Assembly (NCBI RefSeq): GCF_029433105.1
Contig: NZ_JARNTW010000004.1
Coordinates: 144,880-208,879 of the forward strand
Origin: Runella sp. MFBS21
GTDB lineage: Bacteria > Bacteroidota > Bacteroidia > Cytophagales > Spirosomataceae
DNA length: 64,000 nt
Direction: 5' to 3'
Shown: piece after piece, positions 1-8,430 of the stretch
How the letters are laid out: each line of letters starts with the position of its first letter
Position numbering within the stretch: position 1 is the stretch's first letter
Translations under genes and position numbers: made by a program
The notes under the pieces: generated by a model
Databases searched by the model: none
Seen by the model: the letters and a program-made list of their open reading frames with translations, nothing else
What the model was told of the DNA's origin: nothing

Positions 1-150
1 GGCGATTTGGTAGAATCACTATTCAAAAGAAGTATTGCTATCAAAGATTCGGGAAGTACAATCCCAGGACATGGCGGTTTTTTAGACCGTTTTGATGGGT
101 TACTTCTTTCGGCTCCTTTTATTGTGACCTTTGTTAAAATTTTTTCCTGA
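1..150 (+). CDS. cdsA: Phosphatidate cytidylyltransferase, C-terminal fragment
   Basis: The first 49 codons of the window are the end of a plus-strand gene whose start lies outside. The translation holds the CDP-diglyceride synthetase signature: S-L-F-K-R, then K-D-S-G, then [11 protein letters not shown], followed by a short hydrophobic tail and TGA at 148-150. The family makes CDP-diacylglycerol from CTP and phosphatidic acid at the inner membrane, the branch point of phospholipid synthesis. The acidic and glycine residues of the signature are the metal and substrate site, and all are intact here. Only the C-terminal sixth or so of the protein is visible, so nothing can be said about the rest. 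Confidence 0.93.
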   Translation, partial: GDLVESLFKRSIAIKDSGSTIPGHGGFLDRFDGLLLSAPFIVTFVKIFS

Positions 151-171
151 ACTAAGACGTTAAAATAGTAG

Positions 172-179
172 TAGTTTTG
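172..179 (+). promoter_or_regulatory. Possible -7 element of a Bacteroidetes promoter
   Basis: TAGTTTTG at this place fits the Bacteroidetes -7 consensus TAnnTTTG and lies 26 nt before the ATG at 206. No clear TTG is found 19-21 nt upstream, so only half of the promoter is supported. Confidence 0.35.
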
Positions 180-205
180 TGGTTCCTGAACTTAAATAGA
201 ACATC

Positions 206-940
206 ATGCAACAAAAAAATATATATAGCTTCTTCTTCTTGGTACTCTTGTGCATGGGGTTGGTAGTTGTATCTTCGAATGAAGCCCAAGCCCAAGGACA
301 AGTCAAAAGTATTATGTTTACGGGACGTGTAGTGGGTGTAAAAGGCACTCAGACTCTATCCAAAGCTTATATATTTATTCCGCGAGCAGGAAGAGGAACA
401 CTTGCCGATGAAGGAGGGTATTTTGCTTTGCCCGTATTTCCTGGTGATAGTGTGGTGTTTAGCTATCTGGGTTATCAGAAGCAGTACCATGTCATTCCTC
501 GTCGGCACATGGAAGAGTCTTACTCTGCTATTATCTTGATGAAAGAAGATATTAAGACTTTAGCTGAAGTAAAAGTCTATCCATATGCAACTGAGGAGGA
601 GTTTAAAAAAGCCATCATAGCTATGAAGCTACCAGATGAATTTGAACGTGAAAACCTCGAAAAAAATACCCGGCAAGAATTGCTAATGCAAATGGCTGCC
701 GCTACTCCCATGAGTGCAGCAAGTAATTATAGGTCTTTTATGGACCAACAGATATTTGGCCGAGAAAATGCCGCTAATCGAAGTTTTACAACTGCCTTCC
801 CTTTCCTCAATCCATTTGCTTGGGCTAACTTCTTAAAGTCAGTTAAAAACGGTGACTTGAAAAAGAAAGAATATCGTGAAATCCTGAATCAGGCCCCCCG
901 CGAGAATCTTACACGTCAAGATATTTTAAAGAAAGATTAG
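206..940 (+). CDS. Exported protein with carboxypeptidase-regulatory-like domain
   Basis: This 244-residue protein begins with a signal peptide (lysine at residue 4, hydrophobic stretch, cut near A-Q-A-Q around residue 30). Residues about 37-115 read as one carboxypeptidase-D regulatory-like beta-sandwich: FTGRVVG, then ADEGGYFALPVFPGDSVVFSYLGYQ, then a basic strand ending in IILMKED. This fold is common at the N-terminus of SusC proteins, but no plug or barrel follows. The second half is polar and charged, probably helical, and ends in K-K-D. Envelope location is likely. I do not recognise a specific function. The gene is convergent with lpxH with only one base between the two stop codons. 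Confidence 0.75.
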   Translation: MQQKNIYSFFFLVLLCMGLVVVSSNEAQAQGQVKSIMFTGRVVGVKGTQTLSKAYIFIPRAGRGTLADEGGYFALPVFPGDSVVFSYLGYQKQYHVIPRRHMEESYSAIILMKEDIKTLAEVKVYPYATEEEFKKAIIAMKLPDEFERENLEKNTRQELLMQMAAATPMSAASNYRSFMDQQIFGRENAANRSFTTAFPFLNPFAWANFLKSVKNGDLKKKEYREILNQAPRENLTRQDILKKD

Positions 941-941
941 C

Positions 942-1757
942 CTAGCGTGAGCCCTTAGGGGTACCAAAGTTTTGCATACTCATATGCTTACCGTCAAAGG
1001 TAGCGTAGCTTTGATATACAATCCAGTCTCCTAAAATCACCACGTGACTTTGCCCTTCTCCAATGGGATGGTAAACCTCTATATGGCGGTGGCCAAAAAC
1101 ATAAAAATCGTGGTGCTTTTTGTTTTCTTGTTCAATCGCGTACTGAATAAGCCATTCATTTTTTTCTCCCAAAAATTGGGGTAAGTCTGCTTTGGCATGT
1201 TTTTTCCAACTGTGTTCTGCCCACGATTGCCCTAGCCAGAGTGCCCAATCAGGGTGCATGAGATTACCAAAAGCCCAACGGGAAATTTTGCTTTCAAAGA
1301 CTTTTTGTAGCACCTTATAAGAATAATCCCCCGGTCCTAGACCATCGCCATGAGTCACTAAAAATCGAGTGGTAGAGGTATGGGATTGAATGTTCATTTC
1401 TAAAGGGCGTCTGTACATCTTTACGTTAAGCTCTTTGACAAGATAGTCGGTCATCCACATATCATGGTTGCCTGGAAAGACGATGACTTCAATACCAGCA
1501 TCTGTAAGTTCACCTAGTTTTCCCAAAAAACGCACAAATCCCTTCGGTACTACCCGCCGATGCTCGTACCAAAAATCAAACAAATCACCAACTAAACAAA
1601 TCACTTGAGCTTCGTGGCGAATGCTTTCTAACCATTTGACTACTTGCCGCTCTCTTTCAAGGCTTTTGGCATGGGTAGGTGCCCCTAAATGAAAATCGGA
1701 TGCAAAGAAAATTTTTTTTCCGGAAAGAAGTTGTACTTCTAACTGCTGAAAAGACAT
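942..1757 (-). CDS. lpxH: UDP-2,3-diacylglucosamine diphosphatase (LpxH-like metallophosphoesterase)
   Basis: A 271-residue calcineurin-like phosphoesterase. The metal-binding blocks occur in order: D21-F-H23 (FASDFHLG), GDLFDFWYEHR, GNHDMW, THGDGLGPGDYSYK and FGHRH near the C-terminus. The GDLFDFWYE block and the long cap region after THGDG are typical of the LpxH group, which cuts UDP-2,3-diacylglucosamine to lipid X and UMP in lipid A synthesis at the inner face of the cytoplasmic membrane. Length fits Bacteroidetes members. No lipid A neighbours are visible, so a related UDP-lipid phosphoesterase is possible, but LpxH is the best call. It is transcribed towards the preceding exported-protein gene. 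Confidence 0.85.
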   Translation of the reverse strand: MSFQQLEVQLLSGKKIFFASDFHLGAPTHAKSLERERQVVKWLESIRHEAQVICLVGDLFDFWYEHRRVVPKGFVRFLGKLGELTDAGIEVIVFPGNHDMWMTDYLVKELNVKMYRRPLEMNIQSHTSTTRFLVTHGDGLGPGDYSYKVLQKVFESKISRWAFGNLMHPDWALWLGQSWAEHSWKKHAKADLPQFLGEKNEWLIQYAIEQENKKHHDFYVFGHRHIEVYHPIGEGQSHVVILGDWIVYQSYATFDGKHMSMQNFGTPKGSR

Positions 1758-1855
1758 GTTTTATATTTTAGAATTCGGGCAAAAATACGGAGATTACTTT
1801 AATAAGATTTTTTAACTTTACGCTTCACCTGTATCAATATTAAATAGAATTTATC

Positions 1856-2350
1856 ATGCCCACAAAAGCAGAAGTATTTGAAAACATTGCTTCGGACTTG
1901 GCTCAACAAGGTTTCAACGTCGTAAAACAAGACCAAACTCGTCCTTGGGGAGGTTTTTTTGTGTTGGACGAAGCCCAAACTCCAGCCTTTGCCGCAAAGT
2001 ATTTCCCAAGCGTAGAGTTGTCGACGATACAAATTACACAAAAACTTAGTCCTAAAATTTTGGTAGTAGCTCCCGAAAAAAGATTGTCATGGCAATATCA
2101 TCATAGGAGAGCCGAAATTTGGCGTGTAGTGAGTGGCATTGTAGGAGTAGTAAAAAGTGATACTGACCAAGAAACAGAAGTGAAATCTTACGAACCTGGT
2201 GAACTCATCACACTACGTCAAGGAGAGAGGCACCGGCTGGTAGGTTTAGCAGAATGGGGGGTATTAGCCGAAATTTGGCAGCATACCGATGCTTCTAACC
2301 CCTCAGATGAAGACGATATTGTACGCGTTCAGGATGATTTTGGACGATAA
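1856..2350 (+). CDS. Cupin protein related to the C-terminal domain of type II mannose-6-phosphate isomerase
   Basis: A 164-residue cytosolic protein. The central part (about residues 70-150) is a single cupin: LSWQYHHRRAEIWRVVSG carries the H-H-x-R-A-E metal and substrate motif, followed by G-E-L-I-T-L-R-Q-G-E-R-H-R. The C-terminal EDDIVRVQDDFGR matches the ending of ManC/AlgA-type phosphomannose isomerase domains. The N-terminal 65 residues contain RPWGGFFVLDEA, also seen in this family. The protein lacks the nucleotidyltransferase half of bifunctional ManC. It could be a stand-alone sugar-phosphate isomerase or a sugar-binding cupin. ATG start; no export signal. Confidence 0.72.
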   Translation: MPTKAEVFENIASDLAQQGFNVVKQDQTRPWGGFFVLDEAQTPAFAAKYFPSVELSTIQITQKLSPKILVVAPEKRLSWQYHHRRAEIWRVVSGIVGVVKSDTDQETEVKSYEPGELITLRQGERHRLVGLAEWGVLAEIWQHTDASNPSDEDDIVRVQDDFGR

Positions 2351-2390
2351 TTTATAATAGGGTTAAAGAGCATTAATCTAAAATTTCAAC

Positions 2391-2924
2391 ATGGAAGAAT
2401 CACTTCGTTATCCGATTGGTCAATTTGAGTACGGAAAAATATACACACCCGCTGAGACAAAATCTCAGATTCAAACCATCAATGCATTGCCGTCGAAGTT
2501 GTTTAATGCCGTAAATCCCCTCACAGAAGCCCAGCTCGACACACCTTATCGTCCAGGTGGGTGGACGGTGTTGCAAACAGTGCACCACGTAGCCGATAGC
2601 CACATGAATGCATATATTCGTTTTAAATTAGCATTGACTGAAGAAAACCCTTCTATCAAACCTTACGAAGAAGCGCTATGGGCTGAACTAGCTGATGGTA
2701 GAGGTGCTCCTGTCGATTGGTCATTGCAATTGCTCAAATATGTGCATTTACGGTGGGGTGTATTACTCAACTCCCTTACTGATGCTGATTTAGAACGAAC
2801 TTACTTTCATCCTGAATCCAAACGAGTGTTTGCGCTGAGAGAAGTGGTAGCTATGTATGCTTGGCATAGTGAGCATCACTATGAGCATATCAATCGGCTG
2901 TGTTTACGAGAAGGGTGGAAATAA
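2391..2924 (+). CDS. YfiT/BstA-type DinB-superfamily metal-dependent hydrolase or thiol transferase
   Basis: A 177-residue four-helix DinB-like protein. It opens with L-R-Y-P-I-G-Q-F and has the family block RPGGWTVLQTVHHVADSHMNAY, with metal histidines in HHVADSH, then the second histidine cluster WHSEHHYEHI near the C-terminus. These three histidine positions bind Ni or Zn in YfiT of Bacillus. Members have been described as metal hydrolases or as bacillithiol S-transferases; which applies here cannot be seen. It follows the cupin gene by 40 nt on the same strand and may be co-transcribed. Confidence 0.82.
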   Translation: MEESLRYPIGQFEYGKIYTPAETKSQIQTINALPSKLFNAVNPLTEAQLDTPYRPGGWTVLQTVHHVADSHMNAYIRFKLALTEENPSIKPYEEALWAELADGRGAPVDWSLQLLKYVHLRWGVLLNSLTDADLERTYFHPESKRVFALREVVAMYAWHSEHHYEHINRLCLREGWK

Positions 2925-3033
2925 GAAAGCAAAAAAGAGATTTTTGGACTCCAATAAATTTTTTAATGTGATTTTGCGTTTATTGAGGTGTAGTCATAAA
3001 ACAGATCACGAAAACAATTAATTTATTTTTAAA

Positions 3034-3486
3034 ATGCCATCTGCATCCACTTCTGACAACATTGTTGTACGTATACTAAAATCCATTTTTTTTAAAAATG
3101 CCACTAGTAAAGCAGGACGCTATGCAAGGAATACAAGCAGCTTAGTGCAACTCTTAAAAGATACACTGGCAAAGAGTAATAGCCTAAAAGGTGCAGGGTA
3201 TGATGCTCTACGCGAAAAAGTAGGGCTACTTACAAGATTGCTTAAGGCATACGTGTCAGGCAATTACCGCACAGTTCCTTGGAAAACATTGACGCGCATT
3301 ATTGCTGTATTGTTGTATTTTTTATCGCCTATAGATCTGATTCCAGATTTGTTGCCTGTAGTGGGTCTTACTGACGATATTGCATTGATTGTGTGGTTGT
3401 TTAATGCTATCTCAGACGACCTTGAGTCTTTTCGCCAGTGGGAGTCACAGCAAAATACGGTTTCTATTGATACAGAAATAGGCTAA
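3034..3486 (+). CDS. YkvA family (DUF1232) membrane protein
   Basis: A 150-residue protein. The C-terminal part holds the DUF1232 signature, LLYFLSPIDLIPDLLPVVG followed by LTDDIALIVWLF, where the S-P-I-D-L-I-P-D core is nearly invariant in the family. Two short hydrophobic segments in this block suggest membrane association. The N-terminal 80 residues are basic and helical. The family has no established biochemical role. About 110 nt separate it from the preceding gene, so it is probably transcribed alone. Confidence 0.8.
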   Translation: MPSASTSDNIVVRILKSIFFKNATSKAGRYARNTSSLVQLLKDTLAKSNSLKGAGYDALREKVGLLTRLLKAYVSGNYRTVPWKTLTRIIAVLLYFLSPIDLIPDLLPVVGLTDDIALIVWLFNAISDDLESFRQWESQQNTVSIDTEIG

Positions 3487-3591
3487 GTGAGCAGAGAGAG
3501 AAAGATGAAGAAGGGAGTCCTTGCCTCCAAAAATCATAAACCTAGAGTGACAAACTCAATATTTAATACTGCTTATTTGACGAATAGTTGT

Positions 3592-3599
3592 TAATTTTG
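3592..3599 (+). promoter_or_regulatory. Possible -7 element upstream of tatA
   Basis: TAATTTTG fits TAnnTTTG and lies about 150 nt before the tatA ATG. There is no TTG at the usual spacing, so support is partial. Confidence 0.35.
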
Positions 3600-3752
3600 C
3601 AGCTGGTCGTCTTAAAAAACGCTTAAAATTCGGAGGAAGTAAGGTAAATTTAAGGCCTTAGTTCGTTTTACAGATGTAGTAATTTAAGTTATTTGTCAAT
3701 ATCAGATTGTTTTAGACAACTAATAGCTCAACAATCATTAACCGTATTATCA

Positions 3753-3956
3753 ATGAATATGCTTTCAATCTTGTTATTTTTAGGCTTAGGAGGACAAGAA
3801 ATCCTTTTGATTGGCCTTATCGTTTTGTTGCTTTTTGGTGCTAAGAAGATTCCTGAGCTTATGAAAGGTCTTGGCAAAGGCATCCGTGAGTTTAAAGATG
3901 CTTCTAAAGAAGTAAAAGAAAACATCGAGAAAGGACTCGACGATGTAAGTAAATAA
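3753..3956 (+). CDS. tatA: Sec-independent (twin-arginine) translocase subunit TatA
   Basis: A 67-residue protein with the TatA plan: a short N-terminal membrane helix ([33 protein letters not shown]) with the hinge F-G-A-K-K-I-P-E-L, then an amphipathic helix and a charged tail. TatA forms the pore-like oligomer that exports folded proteins with RR signal peptides. An in-frame TTG 60 nt upstream would add 20 residues that do not fit the family, so I chose ATG 3753; ATG 3759 is also possible. Two Tat-type signal peptides occur elsewhere in the window (ActB, and the hydrolase at 12750). A terminator follows immediately. Confidence 0.92.
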   Translation: MNMLSILLFLGLGGQEILLIGLIVLLLFGAKKIPELMKGLGKGIREFKDASKEVKENIEKGLDDVSK

Positions 3957-3993
3957 TTAATCTGGGTATTTTTTAATAGCCTGATTCACTAAA

Positions 3994-4028
3994 TCAGCAG
4001 TAGTTACAGAACTACTGCCGATTTTTTA
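3994..4028 (+). terminator. Rho-independent terminator after tatA
   Basis: GCAGTAGTT and AACTACTGC form a perfect 9-bp stem around the loop ACAG (extendable to 12 bp with one mismatch), followed by ATTTTTTATTTT. Confidence 0.85.
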
Positions 4029-4064
4029 TTTTATGCCTTTCCAAAAACCACCTTATATAATATT

Positions 4065-5516
4065 TTGAAGTCATACACATCTTTCGGTCAAGTACAAGCA
4101 GATTTGAGCGCCGATCGGGTATCGTGCCGTGAGTTGGTAGCGTATTATCTAAAAAATATCGAAGAAAAAAATCCTACTCTCAATGCCTTCGTGGCGGTTT
4201 ATGATGAAGAAGCCCGCCATAGAGCAGAAGAGATTGACAAAAAAATAGCCGCAGGCACAGCAGGACGCTTAGCGGGGATGGTAGTCGGAATCAAAGATGT
4301 CCTTTGTTATCAAGGGCATGGGCTACAAGCAGGAAGCCGCATATTAGATGGGTTTATTTCTCAATTTACAGCTACGGCAGTACAAAGAATTTTGGACGAA
4401 GATGCCATTATCATTGGACGTCAAAACTGTGATGAGTTTGCGATGGGGTCTTCCAACGAAAACTCTGCTTTTGGGGTAGTGCGCAACGCTACGGATATTT
4501 TACGAGTTCCAGGCGGGTCGTCAGGAGGCTCTGCGGTGGCAGTGCAAGCTGATATGTGTTTGGCATCACTAGGGTCGGATACGGGAGGCTCGGTGCGTCA
4601 GCCAGCCGCTTTCTGCGGACTAGTTGGGTTCAAACCGACGTATGGTCGTATTTCGCGCTGGGGTCTGATTGCTTATGGCTCCTCTTTTGATTGCATTGGC
4701 CCCATTGCCAATAGCGTGGAAGATGTGGCACTGCTACTTGAAGTGATGGCAGGCAAAGATGATTTTGATAGTACAGTTTCTGAAAGAGAAGTCGAAAAAT
4801 ATACTTCATTAAAATTAGACTCTCCGTCTTTAAGAATTGGGTATCTTCGAGAAAGCCTAAGTGAGGCTATCCAGCCCGAAATCAGAGAAGCTACTCAAGC
4901 CAAACTTACTTGGCTTCGAGAGCAAGGGTATGTAGTAGAACCCGTCGATTTTGAATTACTATCTTATATTTTACCTACTTATTATATTCTGACTACTGCT
5001 GAGTCAAGCTCCAATCTTTCGAGGTTTGATGGGGTGAGGTATGGGCACAGAAGCAGTAAAGCCGAAGATTTAACTTCTTTATACAAAAAATCAAGGAGTG
5101 AAGGTTTTGGGGCAGAAGTAAAGCGTCGTATCATGCTTGGTACGTTTGTATTGAGTGCGAGTTATTATGATGCTTATTATACCAAAGCGCAAAAAGTAAG
5201 ACGTCTGATGAAAGAGCAAACGGACTTGCTTTTTGAGAAATATGATTTTTTGTTGATGCCAACTACTCCCACTACTGCTTTTCCGATTGGTGATAAAATG
5301 GAAGACCCATTGCAGATGTATTTGGCGGATATTTTTACGGTGCAAGCCAATGTAGTAGGAAACCCAGCGGTTTCGATTCCGAATGGTACCGACGAAGCGG
5401 GGTTGCCTATTGGGTTACAAATCATGGGAAAACCTTTTGGAGAAGCTCAGCTTTTGGCTTTTTGCAATCACCTTATGAGGAGTAGTCAGCAAGTACAGAA
5501 CTTATCTACATACTAG
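4065..5516 (+). CDS. gatA: Glutamyl/aspartyl-tRNA amidotransferase subunit A
   Basis: A 483-residue amidase-signature enzyme. It releases ammonia from glutamine for transamidation of mischarged Glu-tRNA(Gln) or Asp-tRNA(Asn) with GatB and GatC in the cytosol. The Ser-cisSer-Lys triad is visible: K77 in GIKDVL, S152 in GGSSGGS and S176 in SDTGGSVRQPA. QNCDEFAMGSSNENSAFG is the GatA-specific block, which separates it from general amidases. The start is a TTG; no in-frame ATG lies between it and the upstream terminator, and the N-terminus KSYTSFGQVQADL fits the family. gatB and gatC are not in the window. Confidence 0.95.
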   Translation: MKSYTSFGQVQADLSADRVSCRELVAYYLKNIEEKNPTLNAFVAVYDEEARHRAEEIDKKIAAGTAGRLAGMVVGIKDVLCYQGHGLQAGSRILDGFISQFTATAVQRILDEDAIIIGRQNCDEFAMGSSNENSAFGVVRNATDILRVPGGSSGGSAVAVQADMCLASLGSDTGGSVRQPAAFCGLVGFKPTYGRISRWGLIAYGSSFDCIGPIANSVEDVALLLEVMAGKDDFDSTVSEREVEKYTSLKLDSPSLRIGYLRESLSEAIQPEIREATQAKLTWLREQGYVVEPVDFELLSYILPTYYILTTAESSSNLSRFDGVRYGHRSSKAEDLTSLYKKSRSEGFGAEVKRRIMLGTFVLSASYYDAYYTKAQKVRRLMKEQTDLLFEKYDFLLMPTTPTTAFPIGDKMEDPLQMYLADIFTVQANVVGNPAVSIPNGTDEAGLPIGLQIMGKPFGEAQLLAFCNHLMRSSQQVQNLSTY

Positions 5517-5569
5517 CCATTGAAAATAGAAAGAGAAATGTAAAATCTAACGAGAAACAAACGTAAGCG

Positions 5570-7006
5570 ATGATGGATTTGAAGCGAATTGTGAGAGTAA
5601 GTATGGTGGCCGGACTATGTTGGCTTGGGGCCAGCAAATATGCCCATACCCAAGTGGTAGAAACTAACACCAACGTGGCTGAGGAGGAATTATTAAAGAT
5701 TGAAAATTTTGCCGATTCCACGGTGCCAGAAGCATTGGTAAAAGAGCGTTTGGCAAAGTTGCAAAATGAGATTCCGTTGCGTTATCACAAAGTGACGCAT
5801 CAATTTGTCGAATACTTCATCTACAAAAAACCTAGCTTCGTCAAAAGAATGCTAGAGCATATGCATTTGTATTTCCCGTTGTATGAGCAAACGCTCGAAA
5901 AGTATAACATGCCTCGTGAGTTGAAGTTTTTGTCTCTCATTGAGTCAGGATTAAATCCGCGCATTATTTCATACGCTGGCGCGGGAGGTCTTTGGCAATT
6001 TATGCCTGCTACTGGCCGCGAGTATGGTATGAAACAAGACAACTATATTGATGAGCGCTTTGACCCCGTTAAGTCAACGGATGCTGCCTGTCGTTATTTA
6101 AAACGCCTTTATAATGCTTTTGGGGATTGGGAAATGGCCTTGGCCGCTTACAACGTAGGTCCCGGAAATGTCAAAAGGGCGATTCGGCGCTCAGGTTCCA
6201 ATACGTTTTGGGGGATATACAATTTCTTACCAAAACAAACGCGTCATTATGTACCACAGTTTGTGGCTATTATGTACATGATGCACTATCATGCTGATCA
6301 TGGCGTATTTCCAGAAAGTCCCGAATATCCGATGCTGACGGATACACTCCAAATCACGGGCTATTTCAATCTTCATACTTTTGCTAAATTAAGTAATGTC
6401 AATTTAGATGACTTGTACAAGCTCAATCCACAATTGATCAATACGGAACTCCCTCATTACGTTAAAGATTATGTCGTCAAAGTGCCTAGCTATTGCTATG
6501 AATATGTTACAGAAAATAGAATAGCGATTTGGGACTCCGCATGTAAATCTCCCTTTAGCAAAGCTCCCTATGCTTTGGCCTCACTCACAACGGCTGATAG
6601 TACAGAGCAGTCCGAAGAAGAGGGAGAAACCCTAAAACGTAGTACTCAGAAACTTTTTCATACTGTCAGAAAAGGAGAAACTTTGGGGAAAATAGCCAAC
6701 CGGTATGGGGTAGAGATGCACGAGCTCAAGAAGTGGAATCACTTGAGAAGCAGCACTGTGATGCGAGGTAAAAAACTTCTAATTTATAAAGAGACGGTCG
6801 GAAGCCCGGTGCTCCAACGTTTGGCAGGAGGGGATACTAACCCCAAAGCAAACACGAAGATTAAAATGCGTTATCATCGTGTGCAAGCAGGCGACACACT
6901 CTCTACAATTGCTGAACGTTATGGTATTAATGTAAGCCGCCTCAAAAAAATTAATAGATTAAAAGGTAATACGGTTCGCAAAGGACAAAAACTAATTGTC
7001 GGATAA
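5570..7006 (+). CDS. Membrane-bound lytic murein transglycosylase with two LysM domains (MltD-like)
   Basis: A 478-residue exported protein. A weak N-terminal signal (basic start, hydrophobic to about residue 27) is followed by an SLT domain at about residues 100-245: the catalytic glutamate lies in LSLIESGLNP, then AGAGGLWQFMPATGREYG and ALAAYNVGPGNVKRAI. Two LysM peptidoglycan-binding domains close the protein: HTVRKGETLGKIANRYG and, at the very end, YHRVQAGDTLSTIAERYG. The enzyme cleaves glycan strands to 1,6-anhydro-muropeptides in the periplasm. It is 53 nt downstream of gatA. Unlike E. coli MltD, no lipobox cysteine is evident. Confidence 0.92.
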   Translation: MMDLKRIVRVSMVAGLCWLGASKYAHTQVVETNTNVAEEELLKIENFADSTVPEALVKERLAKLQNEIPLRYHKVTHQFVEYFIYKKPSFVKRMLEHMHLYFPLYEQTLEKYNMPRELKFLSLIESGLNPRIISYAGAGGLWQFMPATGREYGMKQDNYIDERFDPVKSTDAACRYLKRLYNAFGDWEMALAAYNVGPGNVKRAIRRSGSNTFWGIYNFLPKQTRHYVPQFVAIMYMMHYHADHGVFPESPEYPMLTDTLQITGYFNLHTFAKLSNVNLDDLYKLNPQLINTELPHYVKDYVVKVPSYCYEYVTENRIAIWDSACKSPFSKAPYALASLTTADSTEQSEEEGETLKRSTQKLFHTVRKGETLGKIANRYGVEMHELKKWNHLRSSTVMRGKKLLIYKETVGSPVLQRLAGGDTNPKANTKIKMRYHRVQAGDTLSTIAERYGINVSRLKKINRLKGNTVRKGQKLIVG

Positions 7007-7026
7007 TAATAATCTGTAATATTGTT

Positions 7027-7092
7027 GGTTATCCGTTAGGCGTTGTCGGACTGTATCACCATTTTTGATAACCGATAATTTTAACGGATAAC
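7027..7092 (+). promoter_or_regulatory. Nested inverted repeats in the hemJ leader
   Basis: GTTATCCGTTA (7028-7038) is exactly complementary to TAACGGATAAC (7082-7092). The same 5' arm, as GGTTATC (7027-7033), can also pair with GATAACC (7067-7073). The two pairings exclude each other. The outer arm ends 9 nt before the hemJ ATG and could hide the initiation region. Confidence 0.5.
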
Positions 7093-7101
7093 ATCACTCT
7101 A

Positions 7102-7638
7102 ATGGCACTTTTTTATTTTAAAGCATTTCATATAGTAGGGGCCGTCGCATGGTTTGCGGGCCTTTTTTATTTAGTTAGAATGTTTGTGTATCACATTGAA
7201 GCTGACCAAAAGCCCGAACATTTGCGTCAAGCCTTCAAAGATCAATTCAACCTCATGGAATGGCGTGCTTACAAAATTATCTGTAATCCTGCCATGATGC
7301 TTACTTGGACATGCGGCCTTACCATGACGTACCTAAACCCAGGCTATTGGCAAATGGGTTGGTTTCAAGTCAAATTTGCGATTTTGTTGTTGCTTTCGGG
7401 CTATCATACTTGGTGTAAGCGCGTGATTATAAAACTAGAAAAAGGAGAAAAACCCTATAATTCTTTCCAATTTCGACTTCTCAACGAGTTGCCTACCTTA
7501 TTTTTAGTGAGCATCGCTTTGCTGGCGGTCTTGCGCGACACCCTCAATTTCCTCTATGCTTTCGGTGGTGTGCTGGCCTTTGGCATTCTATTGTTTGTGT
7601 TTGCTAAGGCATATAAAAAACGACGGGGCGAAGGCTAA
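7102..7638 (+). CDS. hemJ: Protoporphyrinogen IX oxidase, HemJ family
   Basis: A 178-residue membrane protein with four to five helices. It begins with FYFKAFHIVGAVAWFAGLFYLVRMFVY, in which H10 is the conserved N-terminal histidine, and ends with RLLNELPTLFLVSIALLAVL, the conserved R-x-x-N-E block of the UPF0093/HemJ family. HemJ oxidises protoporphyrinogen IX to protoporphyrin IX and is the usual form in bacteria without HemG or HemY. This feeds heme to the many heme proteins encoded between 33 and 46 kb. The gene sits 95 nt after the transglycosylase, behind a structured leader. Confidence 0.9.
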   Translation: MALFYFKAFHIVGAVAWFAGLFYLVRMFVYHIEADQKPEHLRQAFKDQFNLMEWRAYKIICNPAMMLTWTCGLTMTYLNPGYWQMGWFQVKFAILLLLSGYHTWCKRVIIKLEKGEKPYNSFQFRLLNELPTLFLVSIALLAVLRDTLNFLYAFGGVLAFGILLFVFAKAYKKRRGEG

Positions 7639-8430
7639 TACCATAACTGTGATGAGTGATTAGGGTTGTGTATTTGATTAATACAACAGCTATGCTACTA
7701 ACAGAATATGGCAGAGCGGATATTTGAAGCAAAGCTTTGTCTGAAGCTTCAAAATCCCTTTTCTTCAAGCACTTCAAGGAAAGTTCCTTACATTTTAGGA
7801 CAATGTAAATAGCAAAAAAACAACTTATTGCTTCCTTAAAAAAGTGGATAAGGTAGAGGCAGCAAATTATTAAGATGTGATTAAAAAGAAAGATTCGCTG
7901 TTTTTTGTATGGCTTAAAGATTTAGTTTTGGAAATGAAAATGACAAAATCTAATCTTTAAACCTATAGGGAATTATATCCAAATAAGTTGTATTTATAAA
8001 GAAAAGTAAAAATGTCATAGCACATGGAGTGGGTAATATAACAATTAGCTTCTTAAAACATTGGTATAAGTTTTACAATTTAATATCCTCAAAATCCTGT
8101 CACCTACACAAAGTACCCAAAAACTACTAAAATGAGTATTTAAACGGGTTTGATTTAGGATTGCCACTACCAAAATCTTATAGGTTTTTTTGCCTATTCA
8201 AGGTGTTTATTGCGACCATATATATTTATAAGTAGTTAAGTAGGGGCGGCTTATCATCCAGTTTTTTGGAGCAGTGGCGTTAATATAACTGTTTGATTTT
8301 GAGATAATAAGTTCGCAGGAAAACTACGATTAATAGTTGACGGCCAAATCGTGATGTACTTTCACATTAATTTTTAAAAGCTTACTTTATTCTAATTAAA
8401 CAATACACCTAATACCTAAATAATCACGCC
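7639..8430. other. Gene-free intergenic region of about 790 bp
   Basis: No frame on either strand looks coding: stops are frequent and no family motif appears. The stretch is AT-rich. One short inverted repeat (TTTGAAGC at 7723-7730 and GCTTCAAA at 7746-7753) is visible, but it has no T-tract. It separates the housekeeping block from the exported-protein block and presumably holds the porin promoter, which I could not place. Confidence 0.7.

Noticed and set aside
3693..3752. TTG start for tatA
   Set aside because: The 20 extra residues precede the membrane helix and do not occur in TatA.
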